Shown here in pieces: positions 10,415 through 21,787 of a stretch of 64,000 nt of DNA; the first letter of the stretch is position 1, and every line of letters starts with the position of its first letter. The position numbers and the translations under genes are program-made. The notes beneath the pieces are model-generated. The model was not told the origin of the DNA. It saw only the letters and a list, made by a program, of their open reading frames with translations, and made no database searches. Source of the stretch: Hypericum androsaemum (Eukaryota; Streptophyta; Magnoliopsida; Malpighiales; Hypericaceae); NCBI GenBank assembly GCA_963995505.1, contig OZ023192.1, positions 3,455,001-3,519,000 of the forward strand. The letters are read 5' to 3'.

Positions 10415-13047
10415 AAAAGGGGAGTAAAGTCAAGCTAACGACTATAATTTAGCATGTTTTTGAATTTTCTTTATAATGTCGTTGTCTATATGTGTTTTTC
10501 ATATTATGTTTGTTCTTATTCGGGTATGATTTTGAAGCATTGGTTCATGCTTATGGAATTTCTTGCATTTTGAAGGTGACCTCAAGGATTTCACTAGGCC
10601 GCAGGGGTCCCAGGGTGGGCAAAGGCCCTGTCCTAAATGGTACATGTGGGAGTCGAAAAATGAAGGAGGATGAAAAACAACATGGTCATGGCATTTCTCT
10701 GGAAGTCGGGGGCATTTTTGAAGGCACAAGACCACCTCACCCATCATTAGTAAATAAACTATATTTTGGTGCTAGAGTCTCGGATGGAGCTAATTCTTGT
10801 GACTATGGAAAGCTAAGAGATAGGCTACAACTTTATAGTTGATCATTTCTTCTAGTTCTAAGTGAAAGGGGTCTCAAATCGAAAGAATATAGAAAATAAA
10901 GGCCACGATCGTGGCCCATCATGGCCACGGTCGTGGCAAAATCTCTGTAAGTCCACGGCTTGGAAAAATTTTAAGGCCACGATCGTGGCTCATCATCAAA
11001 GGCCACGGTCGTGGCCCAGATCCTGCCACGGTCGTGGCATTTCTCTGGAAGTCGGGGGCATTTTGAAGGTACAACTCTACCTCATCTATCATTAGTAAAT
11101 AAACCATATCTTGGTGCTCGAGACTCGAATTGAGGTAATTCTTGTTGCTATGAAAATCTAAGAGATAGGCCGACAAATTTATAGTTGATAACTTCTTCTA
11201 TTTCGGGGTGGAAAGGGTCTCAAATATTTTCCAACTAAACCTATTAGAACCCTACCTTCCAATCCACCCAATTGATCGATGGATCGAAGTCCTGGAGGTA
11301 ACGCACATCATGAATGCCCAGAACAAATGAATGGAATGAGAACTTTGGCATCAAGGCTACTACATCTAGCAAATGATTGAGCAATCCGGATACAACATCC
11401 CACCACCACCATCTCCAACTCAAGACTAAAGAGAGTTTTCTAGCACTTTGTTTTTCTTTAGTTATTTTCTTGTCTTCATTATGTCTTGAGTTTGCTATAT
11501 GTCTTTGTGATGTCTTGTTCTTCATGTTTGATTGATATTCATGCTTGGTTCTTAATGCATTTGTTAGTAAAGCTTAATTGTTTAGATGTCTATGTGCTCC
11601 CTCCACCTTGAGGACAAGGTATTTTTCAAGTGTGGGGGTGCGATTCCACTTAGGAATCCTTAGTGTGTTTAGGTCTAGGTTGTCTTGTTTAGGCACTGAT
11701 TTGGCATAATTTTTTCAAAATTTGACCCCCTTCAAAACTTTTTAACTTGTGTTACAAACTTATCACACATCTAGTTAGCAAATGAACTCGAGCACAAGGC
11801 CTAAGAACTTGTAGAAACCTCACCCTCGGTTATTTAGACTAGTGGTCTCACTATGTAGATTAGACTAGAGGGTTGATGAGTGACATTGTAAGGAACTTTG
11901 AGCCGAAGGAGGAGACAACCGTCTTCATTTATTCATGAGGTGCTTACATGAGTCCGGTTGATCGAGGTATCATACTAGTACTTGACATGGTCTTGGTTGC
12001 ATGGCGTTAGTGAATGATGGGGGCTAGTCTTTTGAAATTGAGCCTAGAGCTTTAGAGCCAAGAACCCTTATATCCATTGCTTTAACCCATTGAGCCTAGT
12101 CATTCTTTGATCATATTATATGTATACCAACTTTAAGCCTTATATCCACCATCCTCCCGACCTTTGGTCATCCTATCCAAGGACGCATAAATTTATACTT
12201 TTTGGAGAATGATATGTATTGGGTGTAGTTGGTAGCTTAGTGTTCTTATGGGTTAATTATTAGAAATTTGGGTAGTTGAGAGGCCATACAAAGATGCCGA
12301 GTTTTTGCCTAGAAAATACCAAGTTTGTGTGTGATGAAAAAGAAAAGGAAAAAAAGATGAAAAAGAAAATAAAATAAAAGAAAAAGAAAATAAAAGAAAA
12401 AAGAAAGAAAGAAAGGGAAGTGAAGTGAAGGTTGAATAAGGCATTAATTATTGGCATAACTCGTGATGCGCGGTCTTAGGAAACTGGTAAATTTTGGGAG
12501 TGTGCTTTAATTATTTATGGTGAGGATGTTTAGAATAGATGGGAGACTAGAGTACTTTAGCAATAAGTCCTCGGATTGGGTGGTTTAACTATTATCCGTA
12601 TATATTACCTCACCCTTACCTTAGCCCCACTATAACCCGATTGAAAGCCCCATGTTCACGAGCAACCACACGATTTTGAGACACTGTTGAGTAGGACGTA
12701 GGATACTTTGAAAGACATCGGTCATGTACGCGAGAGATAGGAAGTTGGCTACTTACAAATCGTGAGCTAAATATTTCTGAATTTTACATAGTGATAACAC
12801 TTGATTAAACCACCGAGTGGTGAGGTATCTACCGGCTCTTACTCTTTGTGTTTAGGTTGATGAACTAGCTAAGTTGTGGGGGTGGTCTTTTGATGTGAGT
12901 TTGATATTTTGAGGGGAGTTGATTTGTGAATTAATCATGCCTAGTCTTATCCTTGTCGTGTTTTTCTTTCTTATGTGATTGTGTTTATATTTGTATACCA
13001 TGGTTGAGTTTTGCTTGAGGACAAGCAATGATTCAAGTGTGGGGGTA
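10415..13047 (+). other. Gypsy 3' non-coding region
   Basis: No domain-bearing ORF was found here. It contains a tandem duplication and palindrome cluster (10691-11226), a purine-rich A/G tract at about 12335-12425, and the 3' polypurine tract at about 13034-13047. Confidence 0.6.
10691..11226 (+). repeat. ~346-bp-offset direct repeat with GCCACGRTCGTGGC palindromes
   Basis: About 190 bp from 10691 (GCATTTCTCTGGAAGTCGGG...) recurs, diverged, from 11037. Between and at the edges lie five 14-bp perfect or near-perfect palindromes of the form GCCACG-A/G-TCGTGGC (about 10901-11038). A mutated CATGGTCATGGC precedes the first unit. Confidence 0.75.
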
Positions 13048-14542
13048 TGATGAGTGTGGAAACACTCTATCATCTATGTATATTTTGCTGTTGGTTTTTT
13101 GTTATTTCTAGTATTTTTATTTGTTATGTATTGATGTAATGTCATATTTCTTGCTTTGAATGTTTTAGTGCTGTTCTTATGATTTTCATTGTATTTTGTT
13201 CGTGTTTATTACTATGAGACTTTGTAGAGATGCGAGGAGGATATTGGTGCACCTTGGATCGTGTCAAAGACGATTGGATCAGCCGTGAAGAATGGTGCAC
13301 GATCGGGACCTCGACGACATTGGGCAGACTGACCTCGAGCGACTCAAATGAAGATAACTTTTGCATACAAAGTCCGATGGAGACAAGTGAGGGGTTCTGG
13401 AAAGACGATATCTGTGGCTACAACTTTGTCTCTAATGGTCTTCTTCAAATTCGGAGTCTAAGAGGGTGAAAAATACGTCCAAAGTTAAGCTTCAAATCTG
13501 AGAATTGGCCTAGCCGAGATGGGCCAGAATTCATGAACCATTTTGGGCCCATTTCGGGATTGTCCATAGCTTTACTTGGTTAAAACTTTATGAATAGTTT
13601 AGTTAGTTTGAGTTGGAAATTTTTGTATAAATAGCCATTGGCTTTCCTTGCAAGCCAACCCTAGAATTCTTAGACTTAGATATTTTCCTAAACTCACTCA
13701 CCCACTACACACACTCTCTCTCTCTCTCTCTTGGAAGAGAAACTTGGTTCACCATTGTTGGAGCTTGTAGAGAACTTAAAGGAGAACTTTTGGAAGCTTG
13801 AAGATCATCTTGAGCTTTCTCCAACCCTCTCTTTTATGTTCATGCTTTACTTGTTTTGTTCAATAGATGTGTTTAGTTGTGTTGTTGATATGTGTGAGTA
13901 GTTGATTAGTGGGTTTGGTGCTTTGATGGCATCTACTTAGCCTATAGTTTAGTGGGGTTAAAATGCTAAGGTTTGTGAACTAGTTAATGAGTTTAATGCT
14001 TAATCTTGATTGATCACCTTGATTATGAACTTGATTAATGTTAATCGCTGGGAAGGGTTAGGATTAATGGACCATTTAACTAGTTAATTAATTACCTTTT
14101 GATGAGGGATCTCATTAGATAGTTAGTTGTCCAAAGGGTGATGGTTATAATTAGTAATTAGTTAGATTAGATGGCTAATTAGTCACGAGAGTACGATTAG
14201 TTTAACTAAGTTTAATTAATGATCAATTTAGACTAAATAATGACAGAAGTGTTGATTAGTTACTTTAGAAACACCCGGACCATAACACGAACTTAATAAA
14301 CCCCATAGACTATTTGGTTATCTAGGTGTCATTGATACCAAGCCCACTATTTCCTTTATTGTTAAAATCATCTTCTAGTTAGTCGTTGTAGTAACCAACT
14401 CGTGTTTGGAATTGACAAATCCATTACTTGTAGTCCTGAACTAGTGGTCGAGTCGTATTTGTGGCCTAGAATTTAGTCCTTGTGGGACGACAATCCTTAC
14501 TTACTCTTTATTGCAATAGGAGTGTAAAAATACTTTCTTTCA
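13048..14542 (+). repeat. Gypsy 3' LTR, complete
   Basis: It begins TGATGAGTGTGG right after the purine tract and ends TTTCA at 14542. From 13415 on it is co-linear with the 5' LTR with scattered base changes. A (CT)n microsatellite lies at about 13713-13731. Confidence 0.85.
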
Positions 14543-14895
14543 CTGCTCTTCAAAAAGCGAATATTTTGACCAAACCTTCAGCACCTACACTCTTTTCTTT
14601 ATTTGTCTGCAAGTTTGGACTGTTAAGTATCCATAGTCTAGCTTGTGGGATGTTAAAATTTACACCAGATCACATAGACGTAGCAAACATCGAGCTGGAA
14701 GAAGGAGAAGTTGCTCATTGTAAGAATAATGGTGAGCCGGAATCAAACTTACAAGTTTTATTGTTTAGCACCCAACATGACTCAAGTCCACCAAGACTTA
14801 AGAAGACGGAGCAGCAATGCGCTTGTCTAGGCGAGGAACACCATATGGATTTCTCACCCGAGAAAGAACAAAACCGATCATTTCCAAATAATTGA
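14543..14895 (+). pseudogene. Copia RNase H C-terminal end, right half of split element
   Basis: Directly after the Gypsy LTR the frame reads ALQKANILTKPSAPT...FVCKFGLLSIHS, the typical end of Copia RNase H (ADILTKPL...KLGL). The remaining codons to 14895 have no recognised domain. Together with 5161-6082 it marks the host Copia. The missing middle (RT end and most of RNase H) was lost near the left Gypsy junction. Confidence 0.7.
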
Positions 14896-14929
14896 CTGCG
14901 TGCATTTCAAGAAAGTTTTGTTGAGGGGT

Positions 14930-15700
14930 GAGTTTAAAATCGAAATAAACCACAAACCGCACCAAACCACACTGAAAAATTGAAATCGCAAAGGTGAAGG
15001 AGTGTCGTGTTGCGGTTTTGACACCTAAACCGCGTAGCGCGGTGCGGTGTCAATGTCTGTTTCGTACCGCACCATGACACCGACACCGCACCGAGACTTG
15101 TTGCTTTTGTGAACTTGTTAAACTTGTTGGATAGGTAGTTGCCTGTTGGATGAACTTGTGGTTGAACTGTTAGTTTTAGAATGTAATGGAACAATCCAAC
15201 TTAAATCTTGTTAATCAGAAAGGCTCCTTATATACAGATGGAAGGAAGCCAGCCAAGTTACATGTTCAAGTTGCATTAAATGCAACGGCTATATACAGCT
15301 AATGAACTACTGGTATGATTAACAGCTGGTTAACGGCTAGTTTAGTCTATAATTACACATGTAATTACAGCTCATTACAGGGTAGATAATGGGATAATAA
15401 GAGCTTTAATGATTGGGCTTGAAGTCCAGAAGAATTCTGCATCACTATACCAGTAACTGCAGCAGATGCTACACTTTGCAATCTGCAGAACACATGTTGC
15501 TTTTGCTGTTTTTTGGATTGGCATCGAATTGGGCCAATTCGCGGTGCCAAACCGCAATCCGCACCGCACTACCTCGACACCGCGATTTTCTATTAAACCG
15601 CAAACCGCACGGTGTGGAGTTCATCTAAATAAAAAATGTGGTACAATATCAATTTTCACACGGACACCGCAAAATCGTACCGAACTCACTCCTTGACATG
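14930..15700. mobile_element. Element with CCGCACCG / CGGTGCGG subterminal repeats (hAT-like, tentative)
   Basis: Both ends carry many AACCGCA / GCGGT(T/G) motifs in opposite orientation (14955-15090 and 15538-15690), as in subterminal repeats of plant hAT-type non-autonomous elements. The middle (about 15108-15490) has no such motifs, contains a TATA-like TTATATACAG, and is bracketed by an 11-bp repeat TGTTGCTTTTG, suggesting a second insertion. I could not fix exact termini or a target duplication. Confidence 0.4.
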
Positions 15701-15729
15701 GCAGGCAAAACATTCCCTCTGTTTTAGGT

Positions 15730-15919
15730 TGTTATTCGTACATATTAGGTGGCAGTTAGGATATTCTTCTTGTATATAAACCAAGGTTGTATATCTTTGT
15801 TTTTGGTTCAGTGTTAATATACAAAATACCATCTTTACCCATTTCTTAAGTTTTCTTCTTCCTCCCTTCTTCGGGAGTGTATTTCTGGAAAAAGAAGGTT
15901 TTAAGTTGTTTTCTCAACA
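15730..15919 (+). repeat. Copia-LTR-like sequence (possible 3' LTR of the split Copia)
   Basis: It begins TGTTATTC and ends TCAACA. It contains TATATAAACC and a GTTAATATACAAAATAC stretch typical of short plant Copia LTRs. No purine tract directly before it and no second LTR were seen. Confidence 0.4.
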
Positions 15920-16876
15920 CAGATCCAGTTAACTTAGATGCAAATACATCAATAATTCTAGATTTATTTTTTACATTCTTTAGTGTAACGTATTCTATGA
16001 AATACTGCCACATGCATTTTTTTATTGATATTATTCATTAAAATGATTAATCCAAGTTATGCAATGTTATTAGCATTTCTCAACGGTGAAGAAAGATCAT
16101 GAGCTCATGTAAAGATCTTGACCGGATCATGTTCCTTATGATCAGTATTTTCTAAACCAAGGTCCTGAACCCACAGAACTGATTATAGTTACTTAACCAA
16201 ATTGCTGGATTCAATGGGACTCCCCATAGTTTTGTGCGAACTTTCTATACTATTTGCACTTTTAAATAGCCACTGGGTTTTAATTTCTCTAAATTCTGAA
16301 ACTTTGACTTTTATTAAAAATATCTTGTCAAACTATAAACGGTGAATAATATCAACTAATAAGAGAATTGTTCTAATTTAATCAAAAAATTTTGAATTGG
16401 AACAACTAAAAATATAATATTGTTAAATATTTGTTGACATAACTCATCAAAAGTTCTACTCTTTTCAAATATTTCTAGTCGGCTTAGTAAATATTTAGAT
16501 AATAAATGGTTTTAAAAAACAGTAGATGCATATGAATTAGAAATCTCGTAGATTTGTGGGCTGCCTAGTACTAGGGAGTCATGTTATACGTTTCATAGGT
16601 GTCATGTTGTTTCTTATTTACGTATATATTGACCTTTGACCATAGATTACGATCTTTTTATATTATCCTTTTCTTCTTTTTATATACGTTGAAGCTCTGA
16701 CAATCCAATATATGAAGTCAGAATCCTTTTTTTATATAAGTATGAAGTCAGAATCCTTACAAAAGATTATATTAAGTCAGAATTAATGTCAACTAATACC
16801 ACTTCCGGAAAGTCAACCCAAGACAGGCTTTTGTTTAACTAGCTAAATTTATCTACATAAGAGAGGTAGAAAAAGA
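15920..16876. other. AT-rich intergenic DNA
   Basis: No gene was found. A short local duplication of TATGAAGTCAGAATCC occurs at about 16711 and 16741. Confidence 0.5.
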
Positions 16877-16885
16877 AAGAAAAAA

Positions 16886-18159
16886 TGGCAAATTACCCTC
16901 ACGTCTCTGAGGTTTGGTCACCCTCCCCCTAGGGTCCCTGACTTTTGGAAAATGATTGTCCCGTCCCTAAGTTTTGATGATAATAGACTCCCGGGTCCCT
17001 GGGGCTGGAATATTCCCTTTTCTCTGGCGAACCCCCACTTGAAATGACCAAAATACCCTCCCTTGTTAAATTTTACTCCACCCCTTAAAAATCAAAGAAA
17101 TTAATTAATCTTCTTCTCCGCCTATCCATCCTTCTTCTCCGACAACCAATCCTTCTTCTCCGGCTAAAATCCCGACCATTAATTAGTTTTGGCTCCGACT
17201 TGTAGGAATGCGTCGAACCGCGATCTTCCCCGACATCGTCGCTGTACCCTAGGAATGCGTCGTACTGATCCGCCTCCTGATCCCCCTCCACCGTATCTGC
17301 CTCCTCGTGGTGGTGCATCCCCTTCGTGGTCGGACAGGAGTCTGGATCCGACAGGTTCTCCTCGAGGAGCGTTCTAAGCCCTTCCAGAGCGGCCAGCTTC
17401 GAAACCCAATCGAGGGCCAGTCCTCCCTCGCTCTCCGCCAGAATCGGGCCCAGCATCATACCCAATTCTCGCGCTTTCTCTCTCAGTCTATCTCATCTAT
17501 TTCGTCTTTCGGGGACCCAAGAACACATCCAGAGAAATCATGGCACCCGCGTGACTTAGATAATCTGGATTTGAAGACGACAAAAGGGATCTGGGTTTAT
17601 CGGTGAGTTGAAGATGAGGTTTTGTAGTAGGGGACCCAAGAGCACATCGCCTAAATTCGTCTCGCCGTCGGGACGAGGTAGGGTCGGGGTCGACCTCGTT
17701 TTTCATGTGTGGGTTTCCGGCCATAGGAACATACCTCGGGCGTCTTTCGCCGGCGACTTGGGAATTTTTGCTGCAATAAGTACCTTGCGATTTTGCTGCG
17801 ATGGAGAAGAGGAGACTGTAGCTACGATGGGTACCTTGCGAGTTCGGTTGTACTTGGTGGTGCTTGTGGAATTTACAGCATTCGCCTGAGCGGGCTGAAT
17901 TGTCGGAGAAGAAGGATGGTTAGCCGGAGAAGAAGATTAATTAATTTCTTTGATTTTTAAGGGGTGGAGTAAAATTTAACAAGGAAGGATATTTTGGTCA
18001 TTTCAAGTGGGGTTTCGCCGGAGAATATAGAATATTTCGGCTCCAGGGACCCGAGAGTCTATTATCATCAAAACTTAGGGACGGGACAATCATTTTTCAA
18101 AATCTAGGGACCCTAGGGGGAGGCTGGCCAAAGTACAGGAATGTGAAGGTAATTTGCCC
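16886..18159. mobile_element. Mutator-like element A, non-autonomous, long TIRs
   Basis: Inverted terminal repeats of about 250 bp begin TGGCAAATTACC and end GGTAATTTGCCC. A perfect 9-bp target duplication AAGAAAAAA lies at 16877-16885 and 18160-18168, diagnostic of Mutator-type insertion. The TIR text (AGGGTCCCTGACTTTTGG, TTGATGATAATAGACTC) is shared with element C at 42451-43610. The GC-rich interior has open frames (for example 17085-17465 minus) but no transposase. It may hold captured host sequence. Confidence 0.85.
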
Positions 18160-18168
18160 AAGAAAAAA

Positions 18169-18659
18169 AGAGAGTTCCCAATGTCAACCCAAGACGGGTT
18201 CTCTGACAGATATAGCGCAGGTCATTAGATATTGGAGGCTTTAACCCAAATAATTTCATAAATGATTTTAAGTAAAAGTGCACTCAAGTACATTGTAATC
18301 GGCTTGTAAATCACTAATTTATAAATGTTCGATCGTGTGATAGAGATTTTTTTAGTTGATATTTTACTATTTGAATACATATTTTGGAAAAAAAATGTCC
18401 CAAGTATTTTAAGGAACAAAATTAATTTTAAATTTCATTGAAAATAAATTTTGAATTTTTTTTTCTCGCACTCTCATAATTCTTATGAATTGTTTTTCAT
18501 ATTCAAATTCTAATTTAATGATACTTATGAGCATTTTTTTTCTAAAATATACGTTCAGGTATTAGAGTGTGAAATAAAAAAAATTATGTGACTCTGTCAA
18601 ATATTTTTAAACTACAAAATAGTAGTTTGCAATTCGACCAAACTACAAGACACAACAAT
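18169..18659. other. AT-rich spacer between two MULEs
   Basis: No coding or repeat feature was recognised. Confidence 0.5.
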
Positions 18660-18894
18660 TTTTTTCTTGGGAAAAGTCCATTTAATTACCATGTGGTATC
18701 GCAAAAAATCAAGTCAGTACCCTGTGGTTTAAAATGTATCAATTGAGTCAAACTTATTCTAATTAAATCAAATAGAGGCCCGGGCAGTTGCCCGAACCCT
18801 GCCCGTCTTGCCCGGACCCTGTCTCGCCACGTGGACCAGCCACATCAGATTTCTCTGATGACGTGGTCGTCTCTCCTCCCTCATTTTCTCCTCT

Positions 18895-18943
18895 CTTCTT
18901 CTTCTTCTTCTTCTTCTTCTTCTTCTTCTTCTTCTTCTTCTTT
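18895..18943 (+). repeat. (CTT)n microsatellite inside MULE B
   Basis: About 16 uninterrupted CTT units. It generates spurious poly-Phe/poly-Ser ORFs. Confidence 0.9.
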
Positions 18944-19596
18944 CAACATGACAGATTTAACGAGGTGGGGAATGACGGAGCCCCCAATATGGACCAACCC
19001 ATCAGTGGTGAACAGCGTCACCCTCTCCTCATGCACCCACCTACAACCATTAATTCAAACTGCCCCCAGCCAAATGACGAGAGGATCATGAAACCCTTAC
19101 TGTTTTCCCCACCGGACTAAGGGAAGGCGCTGAGCGGGTCGTCACCGAGGGGGTAGTGGCTGCCAGAGGCGTTGGGACCAGAGGAGCCGAGGGAGCAAGG
19201 GGCCCGGGGAAGGAGCGGGATCGGGATCGGGATCGGGATCGTGGCAGAGGGAGGGAGGAAACGGTTAGGACGGGTTACCCATGAGGCGGTGGAGGAGCAG
19301 ACAGAAGGGGAGAGGGACGACGCCATTTGCGAAGAAGAGAATATCGCTCGGCGAAGACCACCGATGATGACGGGGACGTACAACTGGATGAAAATGAGGA
19401 CGACGTGGCAGAGCCAGAGACTTCCTCGGCGAAGACCAATTTCTGCTTGCCGGTGACGACGAGGCCGCTGTAGCCGGCTAAGAGGATGATGATCATCGGC
19501 GAGGAAGATGCCGACGAGGTAACCTTCTTGTTTCTTGGATCTTGCTAGGGTATGGGTAAATAGATCCCGGTATTACGGTCAAGGGCGTTCAATTAA

Positions 19597-19990
19597 GGAG
19601 GAGGAGGAGGAGGAGGGGGAGGAGCAGGAGCAGGAGCAGGAAGAGAAGGAGGAGAAGAAGGAGGAGGAAGGATGAGAAGGAGAAGAAGGAGAAGGAGAAG
19701 AAGAAGGAGCAGAAGGAAGAGGAGGAGGAGGAGGAGAAGAAGAAGGAGGAGAAGAAGAAGAATAAGAAAGAGAAGAAGGAGAAGGAGCAGGAGCAGGAGA
19801 AGGAGAAGGAGAAGGAGAAGGAGGAGGAGAAGGAGAAGGAGGAGAAGGAGAAGCAGGGGGAGGAGGAGGAGGAGGAGGAGGAGGCGGAGGAGGAGGAGGA
19901 GGAGGAGGAGGAGGAGGAGAGGGAGAAGAGGGAGAAGAAGAAGAGGGAGAAGAAGAAGAAAGAGGGAGAAGAAGAAGAAGAGGGAGGAGA
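19597..19990 (+). repeat. ~390-bp (GGA/GAA)n purine tract inside MULE B
   Basis: The plus strand is almost all A and G with scattered single C in GCAGGA units. It yields artefactual poly-Arg (plus) and poly-Ser/Pro (minus) ORFs. Confidence 0.9.
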
Positions 19991-20359
19991 GACGGCCACG
20001 TCATCAGAGAAATCTGATGTGGCTGGTCCACGTGGCGGAGCAGGGTCCCTATTTGATTTTAATTGGAATAAGTTTGACTCAATTGATACGTTTTAAACCA
20101 CAGGATACTGACTTAATTTTTTGCGATACTACAGGGTACTTAAATGGACTTTTCCCTTTTTTCTTTAAAGTGTTGGGCTTCACATGCTAAAATCTTTCGT
20201 TAGCTTTCTCTGTGGGCCTGGCCTCACATGTGGCCCAAATAACTAAACAGAGCTGAGACCTTGTACGATCATGTTCAGATCTTGTTATGTACATGTGGTA
20301 TATTTAGGGACCGTAAAGGGGTGAACCGAAACTTTATTATCTTAAAATAAAGTTTTTTT

Positions 20360-20785
20360 TTTGTTGAGAAGTATATTAATACTTAAAAGTAATATTTACA
20401 AAGCAGGAAAAGAATTAATCCCCTAATACTGCCCAAAAGGCAAACCCGCACCCCAGAAACACAAAAAGAGATTTGAAGTGCATTTAAGCAAAACCAAATG
20501 CAGATCCAATCTTCAAGTGTCCAGCAAGGTATGAATCCTTTGACAGATTACAAACCCGATTGATCCCCAAGAGGATCCAGCATCAGCAAGACATTTTGAT
20601 TTCCAAATAAATGTCATGTATTTGACCACACTAATCATTCTTGAAAATGATAGATAATGGAGTGTAGAAGAGGTCCGAATTCGCATAACTTCCCCTCAAA
20701 ATCGCCTTATTTCTGAGGTTCCTAACACCCCACATCACAGCAGCAAGGATTGTGTACCATACCTTGGAGATCAATTGCCCTTTAA
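20360..20785 (-). pseudogene. LINE-derived zf-RVT relic
   Basis: A minus-strand frame near 20785-20650 reads KVWYTILAAVMWGVRNLRNKAI, like the region after the reverse-transcriptase zinc-binding domain in plant LINEs. It stops soon after. No boundaries or tail were identified. Confidence 0.45.
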
Positions 20786-21192
20786 AATAAAGTCGTTGTC
20801 AATTATATTTATTCGACCAAAAGAAGCATAGCTACGAAAAATAAAAGATAATCGATAAAGAATAAGAAAATAGAAGAGAGGTAATGTGTGGCCGAACTGA
20901 ATATTCATATATTATCAATTCTAAAGCATAATAAAATACTAAGATCCTTTTACTTTTTAAAAATTGTCAATCCTTAACATCAAAATTGGAAAATAAAACT
21001 ATGACTAGAGGGATTCCTATCTACAGACTAATAAAAACATCGAGCAAGAATAAACTAAATAAGAAATTTGAGCCAACCAGAACACTAACCAACCATTTTC
21101 ACCAAGTAAGAAACCAACACTCGACAAAATATTACCAACAAAATTTTTAGATCAGCATGTAAGAAAATAAATTTAACTTAACCATGATTCAA
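20786..21192. other. AT-rich intergenic DNA
   Basis: No gene or repeat was recognised. Confidence 0.5.
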
Positions 21193-21197
21193 CTTCG

Positions 21198-21762
21198 TGT
21201 TAAGCCAACGGACCCAACGCAAACGCCAACACGAGCAAGCAACACACGAAACCACAAGAAGAACAAATGAAAGAACACAAAAGAGACAATAATTTGTTCA
21301 CCCGGTTCGATCTCGAGGATCTACGTCCGGGGGCGTACCAAGCCAGGAGGATTTTCACTAATCTCACTCAATGGAACTCACTTGCTCTCTCTTTTCAATG
21401 AATGAGCCACCTACACACTTTGGACAACATAAATGAGCTTTACAAAGGGTATTTATAGAGGCACCAACCCTAGGTGAGTAAATGCACAAGGAGGGACAAA
21501 CTTGTCCAAGAAAATGGACTTTTCGGGGCCGACTGGCAGGCACCGGAATTTGGACAGCAGGCAAGGCTAGCAGGTGCCAACCTACGTGCTTTGCCTTGGC
21601 TGGCTGGCGCCAGGTCTTCGCAGCCCACTCCGCTTCACTTTTTGTGTACCGTTTCGGCGACCAGGTCGAATCCATTACTAGTGCACTGGTGTTTCGCCTT
21701 CTCGCATTCATTCCTCGACCCGATTTATCCCCCGAGCCACCTCTCAGGCTCCATACCCAACA
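21198..21762 (-). repeat. Solo LTR, minus orientation
   Basis: On the minus strand it begins TGTTGGGTATGGAGCCTGAG and ends GGCTTAACA. It is flanked by a perfect 5-bp duplication CTTCG (21193-21197 and 21763-21767). There is no internal element sequence, so it probably arose by LTR-LTR recombination. Confidence 0.8.
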
Positions 21763-21787
21763 CTTCGAACTCTTTAGAGTAGACAAA

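Larger units (their letters stand above)
6083..14542 (+). mobile_element. Athila-like Ty3/Gypsy retrotransposon, RT-deleted, nested in Copia
   Basis: Long LTRs (6083-7205, truncated, and 13048-14542) flank an interior with gag, protease and an integrase C-terminal tail. A primer-binding site resembling that for tRNA-Asp follows the 5' LTR, and a purine tract (AGTGTGGGGGTA) precedes the 3' LTR. Reverse transcriptase, RNase H and the integrase core are absent, so the copy could not move by itself. The gag/protease style (LRLFPFTLKEKAKIWY, LCDLG.SINLMPLSI, PFLNTARALVDV) is Athila/Calypso-like. Copia pieces on both sides show nesting. Confidence 0.85.
18669..20156. mobile_element. Mutator-like element B, non-autonomous, long TIRs
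   Basis: TIRs of more than 200 bp begin GGGAAAAGTCCATTTAA and end TTAAATGGACTTTTCCC. A perfect 9-bp target duplication TTTTTTCTT lies at 18660-18668 and 20157-20165. TIRs include ATTTCTCTGATGACGTGG. The interior has a (CTT)n tract on the left, a long purine tract on the right and GC-rich cargo between (about 19000-19560). No transposase was seen. Confidence 0.85.

Noticed and set aside
10492..10842. 116-codon ORF in the Gypsy 3' region
   Set aside because: No envelope-like or other domain and it overlaps the duplicated non-coding repeat.
12253..12457. Phe/Ser-rich minus-strand ORFs
   Set aside because: Produced by an A/G-rich tract typical of this element's 3' region.
19579..20190. Long ORFs on both strands (poly-Ser/Pro, poly-Arg)
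   Set aside because: Translations of a GGA/GAA simple repeat in MULE B, not genes.
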